Below, in pieces: positions 1 to 6,444 of a stretch of DNA of 8,643 nucleotides. The translations under genes were made by a program, and so were the position numbers. How positions within the stretch are numbered: the first letter of the stretch is position 1; every line of letters starts with the position of its first letter. The stretch is from the NCBI GenBank assembly GCA_035647175.1, contig DASRNX010000111.1, positions 1-8,643 of the forward strand, read 5' to 3'. A model generated the notes under the pieces. The model saw only the letters and a list, made by a program, of their open reading frames with translations, was not told where the DNA came from and did not search any database. The DNA is from UBA3941 sp035647175 (GTDB lineage Bacteria; Bacillota; Clostridia; Caldicoprobacterales; UBA3941).

Positions 1-49
1 CTGACTCTTAATCAGGGCGTCCCGGGTTCGAATCCCTGATGGCCCACCA
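1..49 (+). tRNA. tRNA-Lys (anticodon CTT), 3' part only
   Basis: The window opens inside a tRNA, at about nucleotide 28 of the standard numbering. Bases 1-4 pair with 12-15 to form the anticodon stem. The 7-base loop at 5-11 places the anticodon CTT at 7-9, which reads the lysine codon AAG. A 5-nt variable loop (17-21) is followed by the T arm, with loop TTCGAAT at 27-33. The 3' acceptor strand is 39-45, the discriminator A is at 46, and CCA is encoded at 47-49. The T stem (22-26 with 34-38) has one C-T mismatch, between 23 and 37. The 5' half lies outside the window. Confidence 0.93.
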
Positions 50-90
50 AGCAGAATCCCCGGAAACATTGGTTTCCGGGGATTCTGCTT
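49..90 (+). terminator. Perfect 19-bp hairpin directly after tRNA-Lys, probable terminator
   Basis: Bases 49-67 are the exact reverse complement of 72-90, with a 4-nt loop (68-71, ATTG). The stem begins on the last A of the tRNA CCA. The following bases (CATCTT) are only moderately T-rich, so termination is inferred from the long GC-rich stem and its place after a tRNA, not from a clear U tract. It could also protect or help process the tRNA 3' end. The minus-strand side has no T tract either. Confidence 0.6.
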
Positions 91-190
91 CATCTTGCAG
101 TTTACATTTCCATGTCTTAATCAAAAGACATTCTCCGATAATACATCCTATTATTTCCGCCATTTAGGCTATGGGGAGCAAATTAGAGTT

Positions 191-364
191 TTATTTACTG
201 ACAAAGGTTACGCAATCCGTTTCTTCTGTATCAATTGCTCCCGGGGGCTGTATTTCGATGCTTGCGGCATTACAGCGTATTCCGCCACTGTTGTAATAGC
301 AACTATCCACAGTACACTTTACACCTTCTAACGGATGATTTTTTCGGGACACATGTTTTTCCAT
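191..364 (-). CDS. DUF1540 domain protein (57 aa)
   Basis: This small gene has ATG at 364 and a TAA stop ending at 191. It has a textbook ribosome binding site on the minus strand (AGGAGG, forward positions 379-374) nine bases before the start. The protein carries the DUF1540 pattern: VKC at residues 15-17, then cysteines at 17, 22, 31 and 51, and a TDC-x-TF ending at residues 49-54. The four spaced cysteines suggest metal binding, but no molecular function is established for the family. Such short proteins are common in Clostridia and Bacilli. It is convergent with the tRNA and divergent from the symporter gene. The opposite-strand frame from 95 to 331 is its shadow. Family assignment is from motif recognition and is fairly secure. 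Confidence 0.85.
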   Translation of the reverse strand: MEKHVSRKNHPLEGVKCTVDSCYYNSGGIRCNAASIEIQPPGAIDTEETDCVTFVSK

Positions 365-552
365 TATATAATTCCTCCTAAAATAAAACCATATTTTCTG
401 AGACGTCGTATATTTTGATGCGCATACTCTCTAATGGCATCCAGGTATTTTGTAGAATTGCCTATATACAATTCATAGACTTATTTTATCCTAATTAAGC
501 GCCTCCCTATTCTATGTAAAGAAATCCTTATAGACCAAACGACAGAATGCTA

Positions 553-581
553 ATTATCCTTCGAAAGTTAAAAATAAGCAA
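553..581 (-). promoter_or_regulatory. Candidate minus-strand promoter for the DUF1540 gene
   Basis: Read on the minus strand, TTGCTT (581-576) and GATAAT (558-553) are separated by exactly 17 bases. The -10 matches the consensus at 5 of 6 positions and the -35 at 3 of 6. It would give a leader of about 180 nt before the DUF1540 gene. This is a weak prediction in an AT-rich stretch. Confidence 0.25.
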
Positions 582-586
582 TGGGG

Positions 587-615
587 TTTCTTTTTTCTCA
601 AAAATACCGTATAAT
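587..615 (+). promoter_or_regulatory. Candidate promoter of the symporter gene (perfect -10 box)
   Basis: A perfect TATAAT lies at 610-615. The hexamer 17 bases upstream (587-592, TTTCTT) is a poor -35 box. A transcript would start near 622 and have a leader of about 85 nt before the ATG at 707. The site lies back to back with the minus-strand promoter candidate. The -10 is convincing; the missing -35 suggests activator dependence or a chance match. Confidence 0.35.
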
Positions 616-706
616 CATCCATATGGAAGCATAGCAGTTTGGGAAAAATGTTTCAGTTTAAGATTTTAATAAACAATTATATGGGGTAGTACAGGAGGAT
701 GGTAGC

Positions 707-2182
707 ATGTATCTATATTTCATTATTGTATACGTAGTTGTAATTGCACTAATTGGACTGGTGAGTATGGCCAGGGTAAAAGGTATATCCGATTTTTTTC
801 TTGCGGGACGATCAATAAACCCATGGATGTCAGCCTTTTCCTACGGCAGTGCATACTTTTCCGCGGTTCTATTCATTGGATATGCGGGTAAGATAGGTTG
901 GAATTTTGGGATTTCCGCTTTGTGGGTAGTTTTGGGCAATACCTTTGTAGGCAGTTTTTTAGCTTGGAAGGTACTTGGTGCCCGGACGAGGGAGATGACC
1001 AATCGTCTTAATGCAACGACAATGCCGGAGTTTATAGGGATAAGGTATCAAAGCAAGAATTTAAGGATCGCCACCGCTCTTATAATATTTGTGTTCCTAA
1101 TCCCATATTCTGCCTCGGTATATAAAGGACTGGGTTTTCTTTTTGAGCAGGTATTTAAAATACCAAGTGGAATTATCCTATTGATAATCGCGTTCTTTAC
1201 GGCGTTTTATCTTGTCCTAGGTGGCTATGTTGCGTCTGCCATGGCTGATTTTGTTCAGGGACTTATTATGATAATAGGTGTCATATTGATGCTGTTTTAT
1301 ATTATCTCGCATCCGAAGGTGGGGGGGGTTTCCAATGTCTTATCGTCACTGGGGAAAATCGATGTAGGGCTGATAAAGCCTGTAGGACCCCAGGGTCTTT
1401 TGACCACTTTTTCATTGGTCATATTAACCAGCCTTGGCAGTTGGGGATTGCCCCAAATGGTCCACAAGTTCTATACCATAAGGGACGAAAAATCCATAGA
1501 TGCGGCAAAGTGGGTGTCAACGGCTTTTGCTCTTATAATAACCTTTGGGGCCTATTATACGGGGATAGTCAGCAGATTATTTTATCCAGAATCAATGCCC
1601 GTGTTTAACGGTGCAGCTAACGCTGATGTGTTGATACCCAACGTTTTGACCCAAACCCTACCCGAAGCGGTGTTAGGTGTCATTTTAATATTAGTGCTTT
1701 CGGCCTCTATGTCAACGCTGGCTTCGGTAATATTGGCATCGAGTTCTGCAATTTCTTTAGACCTTATACGAGGTGTTTTTTGCCCCAATATTGACAATAA
1801 GAAGCTTACACTTTTAACGAGGTTTCTATGTCTACTATTTGTGATTCTCTCTTTCGTTATTGCTATTTTACCTAACCCGGTTATGATCTTGGCCTCAATC
1901 TCATGGGGTGCGGTTTCCGGTTGTCTTTTAGCCCCATATCTGTATGGATTGTTCTGGAAAAGAACAACAAAAGCAGGAGTATGGGCCGGTATAGTCACCG
2001 CTTGTTGCATCATAATAGGGGGAGCTATATTTACCAAGATGGATGAGACATGGATGCCCATACTCAGTGCTATGTCAATTATTATCCCCCTCCTTGTGGT
2101 CCCCCTTGTGAGCCTGGTCACTGAACCATATAGCAAGGAGCATACAGAAATGACATATAACTTTAGTCAAAGAGCTAGTTAA
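707..2182 (+). CDS. Sodium:solute symporter (SSS) family transporter, PutP-like
   Basis: This is a 491-aa integral membrane protein, a usual length for the SSS family, with about 13 hydrophobic segments starting at residue 2. Family marks visible are the N-terminal DFFLAGRS segment (residues 29-36) after the first helix, the GGY...ADFVQG motif (172-185), and the SASMSTLAS...SSS stretch (332-347), which corresponds to the helix carrying the sodium site in PutP-type members. The start is set by AGGAGG at 693-698. The substrate cannot be read from sequence. Its position before iorAB and a paaK-type ligase suggests an aromatic or aryl carboxylate, or an amino acid, but that is inference. The 176-bp gap to iorA has no convincing terminator, so co-transcription is possible. 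A run of eight G (1321-1328) lies within the gene. Confidence 0.9.
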   Translation: MYLYFIIVYVVVIALIGLVSMARVKGISDFFLAGRSINPWMSAFSYGSAYFSAVLFIGYAGKIGWNFGISALWVVLGNTFVGSFLAWKVLGARTREMTNRLNATTMPEFIGIRYQSKNLRIATALIIFVFLIPYSASVYKGLGFLFEQVFKIPSGIILLIIAFFTAFYLVLGGYVASAMADFVQGLIMIIGVILMLFYIISHPKVGGVSNVLSSLGKIDVGLIKPVGPQGLLTTFSLVILTSLGSWGLPQMVHKFYTIRDEKSIDAAKWVSTAFALIITFGAYYTGIVSRLFYPESMPVFNGAANADVLIPNVLTQTLPEAVLGVILILVLSASMSTLASVILASSSAISLDLIRGVFCPNIDNKKLTLLTRFLCLLFVILSFVIAILPNPVMILASISWGAVSGCLLAPYLYGLFWKRTTKAGVWAGIVTACCIIIGGAIFTKMDETWMPILSAMSIIIPLLVVPLVSLVTEPYSKEHTEMTYNFSQRAS

Positions 2183-2267
2183 AGTCCCGGGGTAAATTGT
2201 AGGTTCTCTATCAGCTGTATTTTTTAGATCGGCGGGGGCCAGATTTAACTGGGGAAACCTTCCACGG

Positions 2268-2303
2268 GATTATGAGATCGACCAATAAAATGTTATCATA
2301 ATC
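2268..2303. promoter_or_regulatory. Inverted repeat upstream of iorA, possible operator
   Basis: GATTATGA (2268-2275) is mirrored exactly by TCATAATC (2296-2303) around a 20-nt spacer. It sits 56 bases before the iorA start, in the only sizeable gap between the symporter and the ior genes. TATCAT and CATAAT inside the right arm each resemble a -10 box, but neither has a good -35. It could be an operator, a hairpin in the leader, or chance in AT-rich DNA. Confidence 0.3.
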
Positions 2304-2358
2304 GGACTAACACTTGGAGATAAAATTCATTTATTTTTCATCACGGAGGTATTCTACT

Positions 2359-4083
2359 ATGGAATTGATGTTAGGAAATAAAGCCGTTGCCAGAGGGGCA
2401 TACGAATCCGGGGTTAGGGTAGCAACAGCATATCCCGGAACCCCCAGCACAGAGATTACCGAATTCATCGCAAAATACGATGAAATATATACCGAATGGT
2501 CGCCCAATGAAAAGATTGCCATGGAAGTTGCCATAGGGGCCTCTTTTGCCGGCGGGCGGGCAATGGTGTCTATGAAGCATGTGGGGCTGAATGTTGCTGC
2601 CGATCCGCTGTTTACCGTATCATATACCGGAGTGAACGGTGGCTTGGTTATTGTAGTGGCCGATGATCCGGGTATGCATAGCTCTCAGAACGAACAAGAT
2701 AGCAGATATTATGCAAGATCAGCCCATATCCCAATGCTGGAGCCCGCAGACAGTCAAGAATCAAAGGATTATATAAAGCTCGCCTTTGAACTAAGCGAGA
2801 AATATGACACCCCTGTTATGGTGAGATTGACTACCAGGATATCACACTCTCAAAGCATGGTTAGTGTAGCCGAATCCTTGCCGGTTCGGATAAGGGAATA
2901 TACAAAAAATCCGCAAAAAAATGTTATGATGCCGGCAATGGCAAGAGCCCGGCACGTATTTGTAGAACAAAGAATGAAGGACCTATCCGAGGATTCCAGC
3001 AAGTTTGATATTAATGAAATAGAGATGGGCGACAAGCAGGTCGGAATTATAGCGAGTGGAATTGTTTACCAATATGCAAAAGAAGCATTTCCCGGAGCAT
3101 CCTTCCTAAAGTTGGGTATGGTTCACCCCCTGCCAAAGGACCTAATTTTGGATTTCGCCTCCCGCGTAAATACTCTGTATGTCCTGGAAGAATTGGAACC
3201 AATAATTGAAGAGCAGATAAAGAGTTGGGGGATTCGGGTCATAGGTAAAGAATTGTTTTCAGTTCAGGGAGAATATACACCCAATATGATTGAGCAGGCG
3301 ATTAAGGCTACTTTCATTGATACCCGGCCTCCCGAAATATTACCTAACAGGCCTCCGGTCTTATGCCCGGGTTGTCCCCATAGGGCGGTATTCCACACCC
3401 TCAAGAGACTCAGGCTGACGGCGACGGGGGATATAGGGTGCTATACCCTGGGGGCGCTGTCTCCCCTCGAAGGATTGGATACATGTGTTTGCATGGGAGC
3501 CAGTATAGGTATGGCCCACGGTTTTGAAAAGGTCCGGGGTAAGGATTTTGCAAAAAAGATGGTAGGCATAATCGGAGATTCCACCTTCATACATTCCGGG
3601 ATAGGCGGTCTCATCGATATCGTATATAATAAGGGTATGTCAACCGTTTTGATTTTGGACAATTCCATAACAGCCATGACAGGGCATCAAGACAACCCGT
3701 CCACCGGGCGTACTATAAAGGGTGAAGAAGCCCCTGTATTGGATTTGGTAACCCTTGTCAAGGCGGTGGGTATAAATAATATCCATGTCATAGACCCTTT
3801 TGATTTGGAAGTTTCGAGAAAGGTACTGAAGATGGAGTTGGAAAGGGAAGAGCCATCTGTAATTATCTTTAAAAGGCCCTGTGCGTTGCTAGATAAATCC
3901 AGATCTCACCCCCTTAGGATTGTCCCAGAAAGGTGTACCGATTGCGGGCTATGTCTTAGGATAGGATGTCCAGCTATTCAAAGGTTGGATGAGGGTATGA
4001 TTATCGATGATTCCCTATGTAACGGTTGCGGGCTATGTGAGAGGATATGCAGGTTCAACGCTATGGAAAGGGTGGACATATAA
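2359..4083 (+). CDS. iorA: Indolepyruvate:ferredoxin oxidoreductase, alpha subunit
   Basis: Large subunit of the thiamine-diphosphate enzyme that converts indolepyruvate and other arylpyruvates plus CoA to aryl-acetyl-CoA and CO2, reducing ferredoxin in the cytoplasm. The protein is 574 aa. It has an N-terminal pyrimidine-binding domain with YPGTPSTE (25-32) and EWSPNEKIAMEVAIGAS (46-62), CPGCPHR at 336-342, and a TPP/Mg site with GDSTF (406-410) and N435 in LDNSITAMTGHQ. Two C-terminal 4Fe-4S sites follow: Cys 526, 529, 532, 537 and Cys 554, 557, 560, 564. The second ends in CR where CP is usual. A 13-nt stretch encoding CGLC is repeated exactly at 3942-3954 and 4026-4038. The frame is open from a TTG at 2314, but GGAGGT at 2345-2350 is eight bases from the ATG at 2359, which is preferred. 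It abuts iorB. Confidence 0.95.
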   Translation: MELMLGNKAVARGAYESGVRVATAYPGTPSTEITEFIAKYDEIYTEWSPNEKIAMEVAIGASFAGGRAMVSMKHVGLNVAADPLFTVSYTGVNGGLVIVVADDPGMHSSQNEQDSRYYARSAHIPMLEPADSQESKDYIKLAFELSEKYDTPVMVRLTTRISHSQSMVSVAESLPVRIREYTKNPQKNVMMPAMARARHVFVEQRMKDLSEDSSKFDINEIEMGDKQVGIIASGIVYQYAKEAFPGASFLKLGMVHPLPKDLILDFASRVNTLYVLEELEPIIEEQIKSWGIRVIGKELFSVQGEYTPNMIEQAIKATFIDTRPPEILPNRPPVLCPGCPHRAVFHTLKRLRLTATGDIGCYTLGALSPLEGLDTCVCMGASIGMAHGFEKVRGKDFAKKMVGIIGDSTFIHSGIGGLIDIVYNKGMSTVLILDNSITAMTGHQDNPSTGRTIKGEEAPVLDLVTLVKAVGINNIHVIDPFDLEVSRKVLKMELEREEPSVIIFKRPCALLDKSRSHPLRIVPERCTDCGLCLRIGCPAIQRLDEGMIIDDSLCNGCGLCERICRFNAMERVDI

Positions 4084-4662
4084 ATGCAGAGTATTAATAT
4101 ACTGATTGTTGGGGTTGGTGGACAAGGCACCTTGTTGACCAGTAGGGTTTTAGGCAACCTCGCCGGTGGATTAGGATATGATGTAAAGGTCTCCGAAGTC
4201 CATGGGATGGCCCAAAGAGGGGGTAGCGTTGTAACCCACGTAAGGTTTGGTGATAGGGTTTATTCCCCCCTGGTAGAGGTGGGGAAGGCGGATGTATTGC
4301 TGTCCTTTGAGAAAATGGAAGCATTAAGATGGTTGCACTTCCTAAAAGAGGAGGGTATGCTGATAGTTAACGACCAATCCATAAATCCTATGTCGGTTGT
4401 TACAGGTGCAGCTGAGTATCCGGATGATATCTTGGATAGACTTAAAAAATCCACCGCCGGTGTTACTATAATCAATGCGTTGGACATAGCCAAGGGGCTT
4501 GGGAATATTCGTGTAACTAATTCGGTGTTATTGGGTGTTTTGGCAAAGAATATGGATATAGAGTATGAAGAGTGGAAAGGGGCTTTAAGCCGTACTGTAC
4601 CGCCCCGAACCGTTGAAATTAATCTTAAAGCCTTCGATGCTGGATATAATATCGAGGTATAG
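4084..4662 (+). CDS. iorB: Indolepyruvate:ferredoxin oxidoreductase, beta subunit
   Basis: Small subunit partner of IorA, 192 aa, from the gamma-type family of 2-oxoacid:ferredoxin oxidoreductases. Visible family marks are the GVGGQGTLLTSRVLG nucleotide-binding-like loop (10-24), EVHGMAQRGGSVVTHVR (38-54), SPLVEVGKADVLLSFE (61-76), and the later TNSVLLG (145-151). The ATG follows the iorA stop codon with no spacer, and an AGGGTGG sequence inside the iorA end serves as ribosome binding site, so the two subunits are probably translationally coupled. The length is normal and I see nothing missing. It is expected to function only as a complex with IorA. Confidence 0.95.
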   Translation: MQSINILIVGVGGQGTLLTSRVLGNLAGGLGYDVKVSEVHGMAQRGGSVVTHVRFGDRVYSPLVEVGKADVLLSFEKMEALRWLHFLKEEGMLIVNDQSINPMSVVTGAAEYPDDILDRLKKSTAGVTIINALDIAKGLGNIRVTNSVLLGVLAKNMDIEYEEWKGALSRTVPPRTVEINLKAFDAGYNIEV

Positions 4663-4680
4663 GGGAGGTATTCAATTCAA

Positions 4681-5979
4681 ATGAATTATTGGAACAAGTT
4701 TTGTGAATGCATGGGGCGTAGGGAACTGGATAAGCTGCAAAGCGAACGGCTTGTTGAGACGATAGAAAGGGTATATTATAATGTCCCCTACTATCGGAAC
4801 CTAATGCAAGAGAGGGGTCTTATGCCTGAAGATATCAAGGGAGTGGATGATCTCAACAGACTGCCCTTTACGACAAAAGACGATCTTCGGGAAAATTATC
4901 CCTATGGGCTCTTTGCTGTGCCCCTCAGTGAGATAGTGAGAATTCATGCCTCATCCGGCACTACCGGAAAGCCCACGGTTGTGGGATATACCCGTCGGGA
5001 TATAGCTATTTGGTCGGAACTCATGGCCAGAACGTTGACCTGTGGGGGGGCGACTAAGGAATCTGTGATTCAAGTAGCCTATGGTTATGGTCTATTCACC
5101 GGTGGGCTGGGCGTTCATTATGGAGCCGAGCGTCTGGGGGCTTCCGTAATTCCCATATCCGGGGGTAATACAAAGAGGCAAATAATGCTTATGAAGGACT
5201 TCGGAACCACGGTCTTGGCCTGCACTCCGTCCTATGCATTGTATATAGCGGAGACCATGTCCGAAATGGGGCTGGAAAAAGGAGATTTTAGTTTAAAATA
5301 CGGTATCTTAGGGGCAGAACCGTGGACGGAAGAGTTACGCCGGGAAATAGAAGAAAAATTGGGGATTACCGCCATAGACATATATGGGCTCAGTGAAATA
5401 ATAGGTCCCGGAGTCGCCAGCGAATGCCTGTACAAAACCGGCCTCCATATTTGCGAGGATCATTTTATCCCCGAAATTATTGATCCGGCTACCGGTCAGG
5501 TATTGCCTGAAGGCTCTGAAGGTGAATTGGTTTTCACCACTATAACCAAGGAAGGAATTCCGGTTATCAGATATCGCACCAGGGATATCACCTCATTGAA
5601 TTATGAACCCTGCCGATGCGGGAGGACCCATGCAAGGATGCATAAGGTTATAGGAAGAACCGATGATATGCTCATTATCCGAGGGGTTAATGTGTTTCCG
5701 TCTCAGATTGAAAGCATCCTGATAGACATCGGAGAAACCGAACCCCATTATCTTCTGGTTATAGACCGGGTAGGGAATATGGACAATTTGGAAGTCTGGG
5801 TAGAGGTGTCTGAAAAATTATTTTCCGATGAGGTCCGTAGGTTGGAAGAATTAAATCGGCGGATTGCCCATGAGATACAGAGCATTCTGGGCCTTACGGT
5901 AAGAGTGAAATTAGTAGAGCCGAAAACCATTGAAAGAAGCCAAGGTAAGGCTGTACGGGTTATTGATAAGAGGAAATAA
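4681..5979 (+). CDS. paaK: Phenylacetate-CoA ligase family protein (AMP-forming)
   Basis: A 432-aa member of the adenylate-forming superfamily, phenylacetate-CoA ligase branch. It activates an aryl acid with ATP and CoA to the acyl-CoA, AMP and PPi. Motifs in order: P-loop SSGTTGKPT (91-99), YGLSE (235-239), YRTRD (298-302), the hinge region GRTDDMLIIRG (325-335), and the C-terminal catalytic lysine in QGKAVRV (Lys 423). A CRCGRTHARM segment (311-320) is typical of this branch. The start has GGAGGT (4664-4669) 11 bases upstream, and the gene follows iorB by 18 nt. The neighbours make indoleacetate, phenylacetate or 4-hydroxyphenylacetate the likely substrate. Ligase and IorAB share the aryl-acetyl-CoA intermediate. 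Family is secure; exact substrate is inferred. Confidence 0.92.
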   Translation: MNYWNKFCECMGRRELDKLQSERLVETIERVYYNVPYYRNLMQERGLMPEDIKGVDDLNRLPFTTKDDLRENYPYGLFAVPLSEIVRIHASSGTTGKPTVVGYTRRDIAIWSELMARTLTCGGATKESVIQVAYGYGLFTGGLGVHYGAERLGASVIPISGGNTKRQIMLMKDFGTTVLACTPSYALYIAETMSEMGLEKGDFSLKYGILGAEPWTEELRREIEEKLGITAIDIYGLSEIIGPGVASECLYKTGLHICEDHFIPEIIDPATGQVLPEGSEGELVFTTITKEGIPVIRYRTRDITSLNYEPCRCGRTHARMHKVIGRTDDMLIIRGVNVFPSQIESILIDIGETEPHYLLVIDRVGNMDNLEVWVEVSEKLFSDEVRRLEELNRRIAHEIQSILGLTVRVKLVEPKTIERSQGKAVRVIDKRK

Positions 5980-5992
5980 AAAGGAGGGCAAA

Positions 5993-6424
5993 ATGAAGGT
6001 AAAACAGATATCGGTATTTCTTGAAAATAAGAAAGGGCGGTTGGCCCAGCTCACCGGCATATTAAAGGAAAACAATATCGATATAAGCGCTATCTCTGTA
6101 GCCGATACCGCTAATTTCGGTATAATTAGGATGATAGTCAGCCGATGTGATGAGGCCATCCGGGTGATAAAGGATGCAGGATTTACAGTAAATACTGCCG
6201 ATGTATTGGCCATAGAGGTGTCGGATTCGCCCGGCGGATTGCATCAGGTACTGGATACCCTTAGCAAAAACGATATTGAAATCGAGTACCTGTACTCTTT
6301 TGTGCGGAGGCCTTCGGAAAGGGCCTTGATCCTCTTTAGAATCCGGAAGATTGAGGAGGCCGCGAGGATATTGGGCCATCACAATATCAAAGTATTATCC
6401 CCGGAGGAGATATATGGATTATAA
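5993..6424 (+). CDS. Tandem ACT-domain protein, probable amino-acid sensor
   Basis: A 143-aa soluble protein made almost entirely of two ACT folds. The first is about residues 3-67 (KQISVFLENKKGRLAQLTGIL, with the usual glycine after the first strand, then NNIDISAISV). The second is about 71-140 (VLAIEVSDSPGGLHQVLDTL, then NDIEIEYLYSFV). ACT domains bind amino acids and regulate enzymes or transcription; no catalytic or DNA-binding domain is visible. Stand-alone tandem-ACT genes are often found beside iorAB and paaK in anaerobes, so sensing an aromatic or other amino acid to modulate these enzymes is a reasonable inference. The frame is open from an ATG at 5930 inside paaK, but AAGGAGG at 5981-5987 points to the ATG at 5993, 13 nt after the paaK stop. 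Confidence 0.88.
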   Translation: MKVKQISVFLENKKGRLAQLTGILKENNIDISAISVADTANFGIIRMIVSRCDEAIRVIKDAGFTVNTADVLAIEVSDSPGGLHQVLDTLSKNDIEIEYLYSFVRRPSERALILFRIRKIEEAARILGHHNIKVLSPEEIYGL

Positions 6425-6429
6425 TTACC

Positions 6430-6439
6430 AAAGAGGTGA
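6430..6439 (+). promoter_or_regulatory. Ribosome binding site that sets the alr start
   Basis: AAAGAGGTGA is nearly the full complement of the 16S 3' end. It contains the upstream in-frame GTG (6436-6438), so that GTG cannot be the start. The next GTG, at 6445, is five bases downstream and correctly spaced. Confidence 0.75.
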
Positions 6440-6444
6440 CTTTT

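Larger units (their letters stand above)
365..706. other. AT-rich divergent intergenic region
   Basis: This 342-bp stretch separates the divergent DUF1540 and symporter genes. It holds the DUF1540 ribosome binding site (374-379), the promoter candidates listed separately and the symporter ribosome binding site (AGGAGG, 693-698, eight bases from ATG). It also contains an open minus-strand frame of 35 codons (471-364, TTG start) whose stop overlaps the DUF1540 ATG as TAATG; it is treated as doubtful. I see no riboswitch, T-box or repeat. Confidence 0.5.

Noticed and set aside
112..131. Hairpin ATGTCTT/AAGACAT as a terminator of the DUF1540 gene
   Set aside because: The 7-bp stem is exact, but no T run follows it on either strand.
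95..331. Plus-strand frame of 78 codons
   Set aside because: It starts at a TTG without a ribosome binding site and overlaps the DUF1540 gene on the other strand, which has a strong ribosome binding site and family motifs.
1582..2136. Minus-strand frame of 184 codons inside the symporter gene
   Set aside because: It lies wholly within a well-supported membrane protein gene and shows no recognisable domain; it is a shadow frame.
2183..2358. T-box or other riboswitch before iorA
   Set aside because: I found no T-box conserved sequence, no clear aptamer core and no terminator hairpin in this gap.
3942..4038. Exact 13-nt direct repeat in iorA
   Set aside because: It encodes the repeated CGLC of the two ferredoxin motifs and is explained by the protein, not by a mobile or regulatory element.
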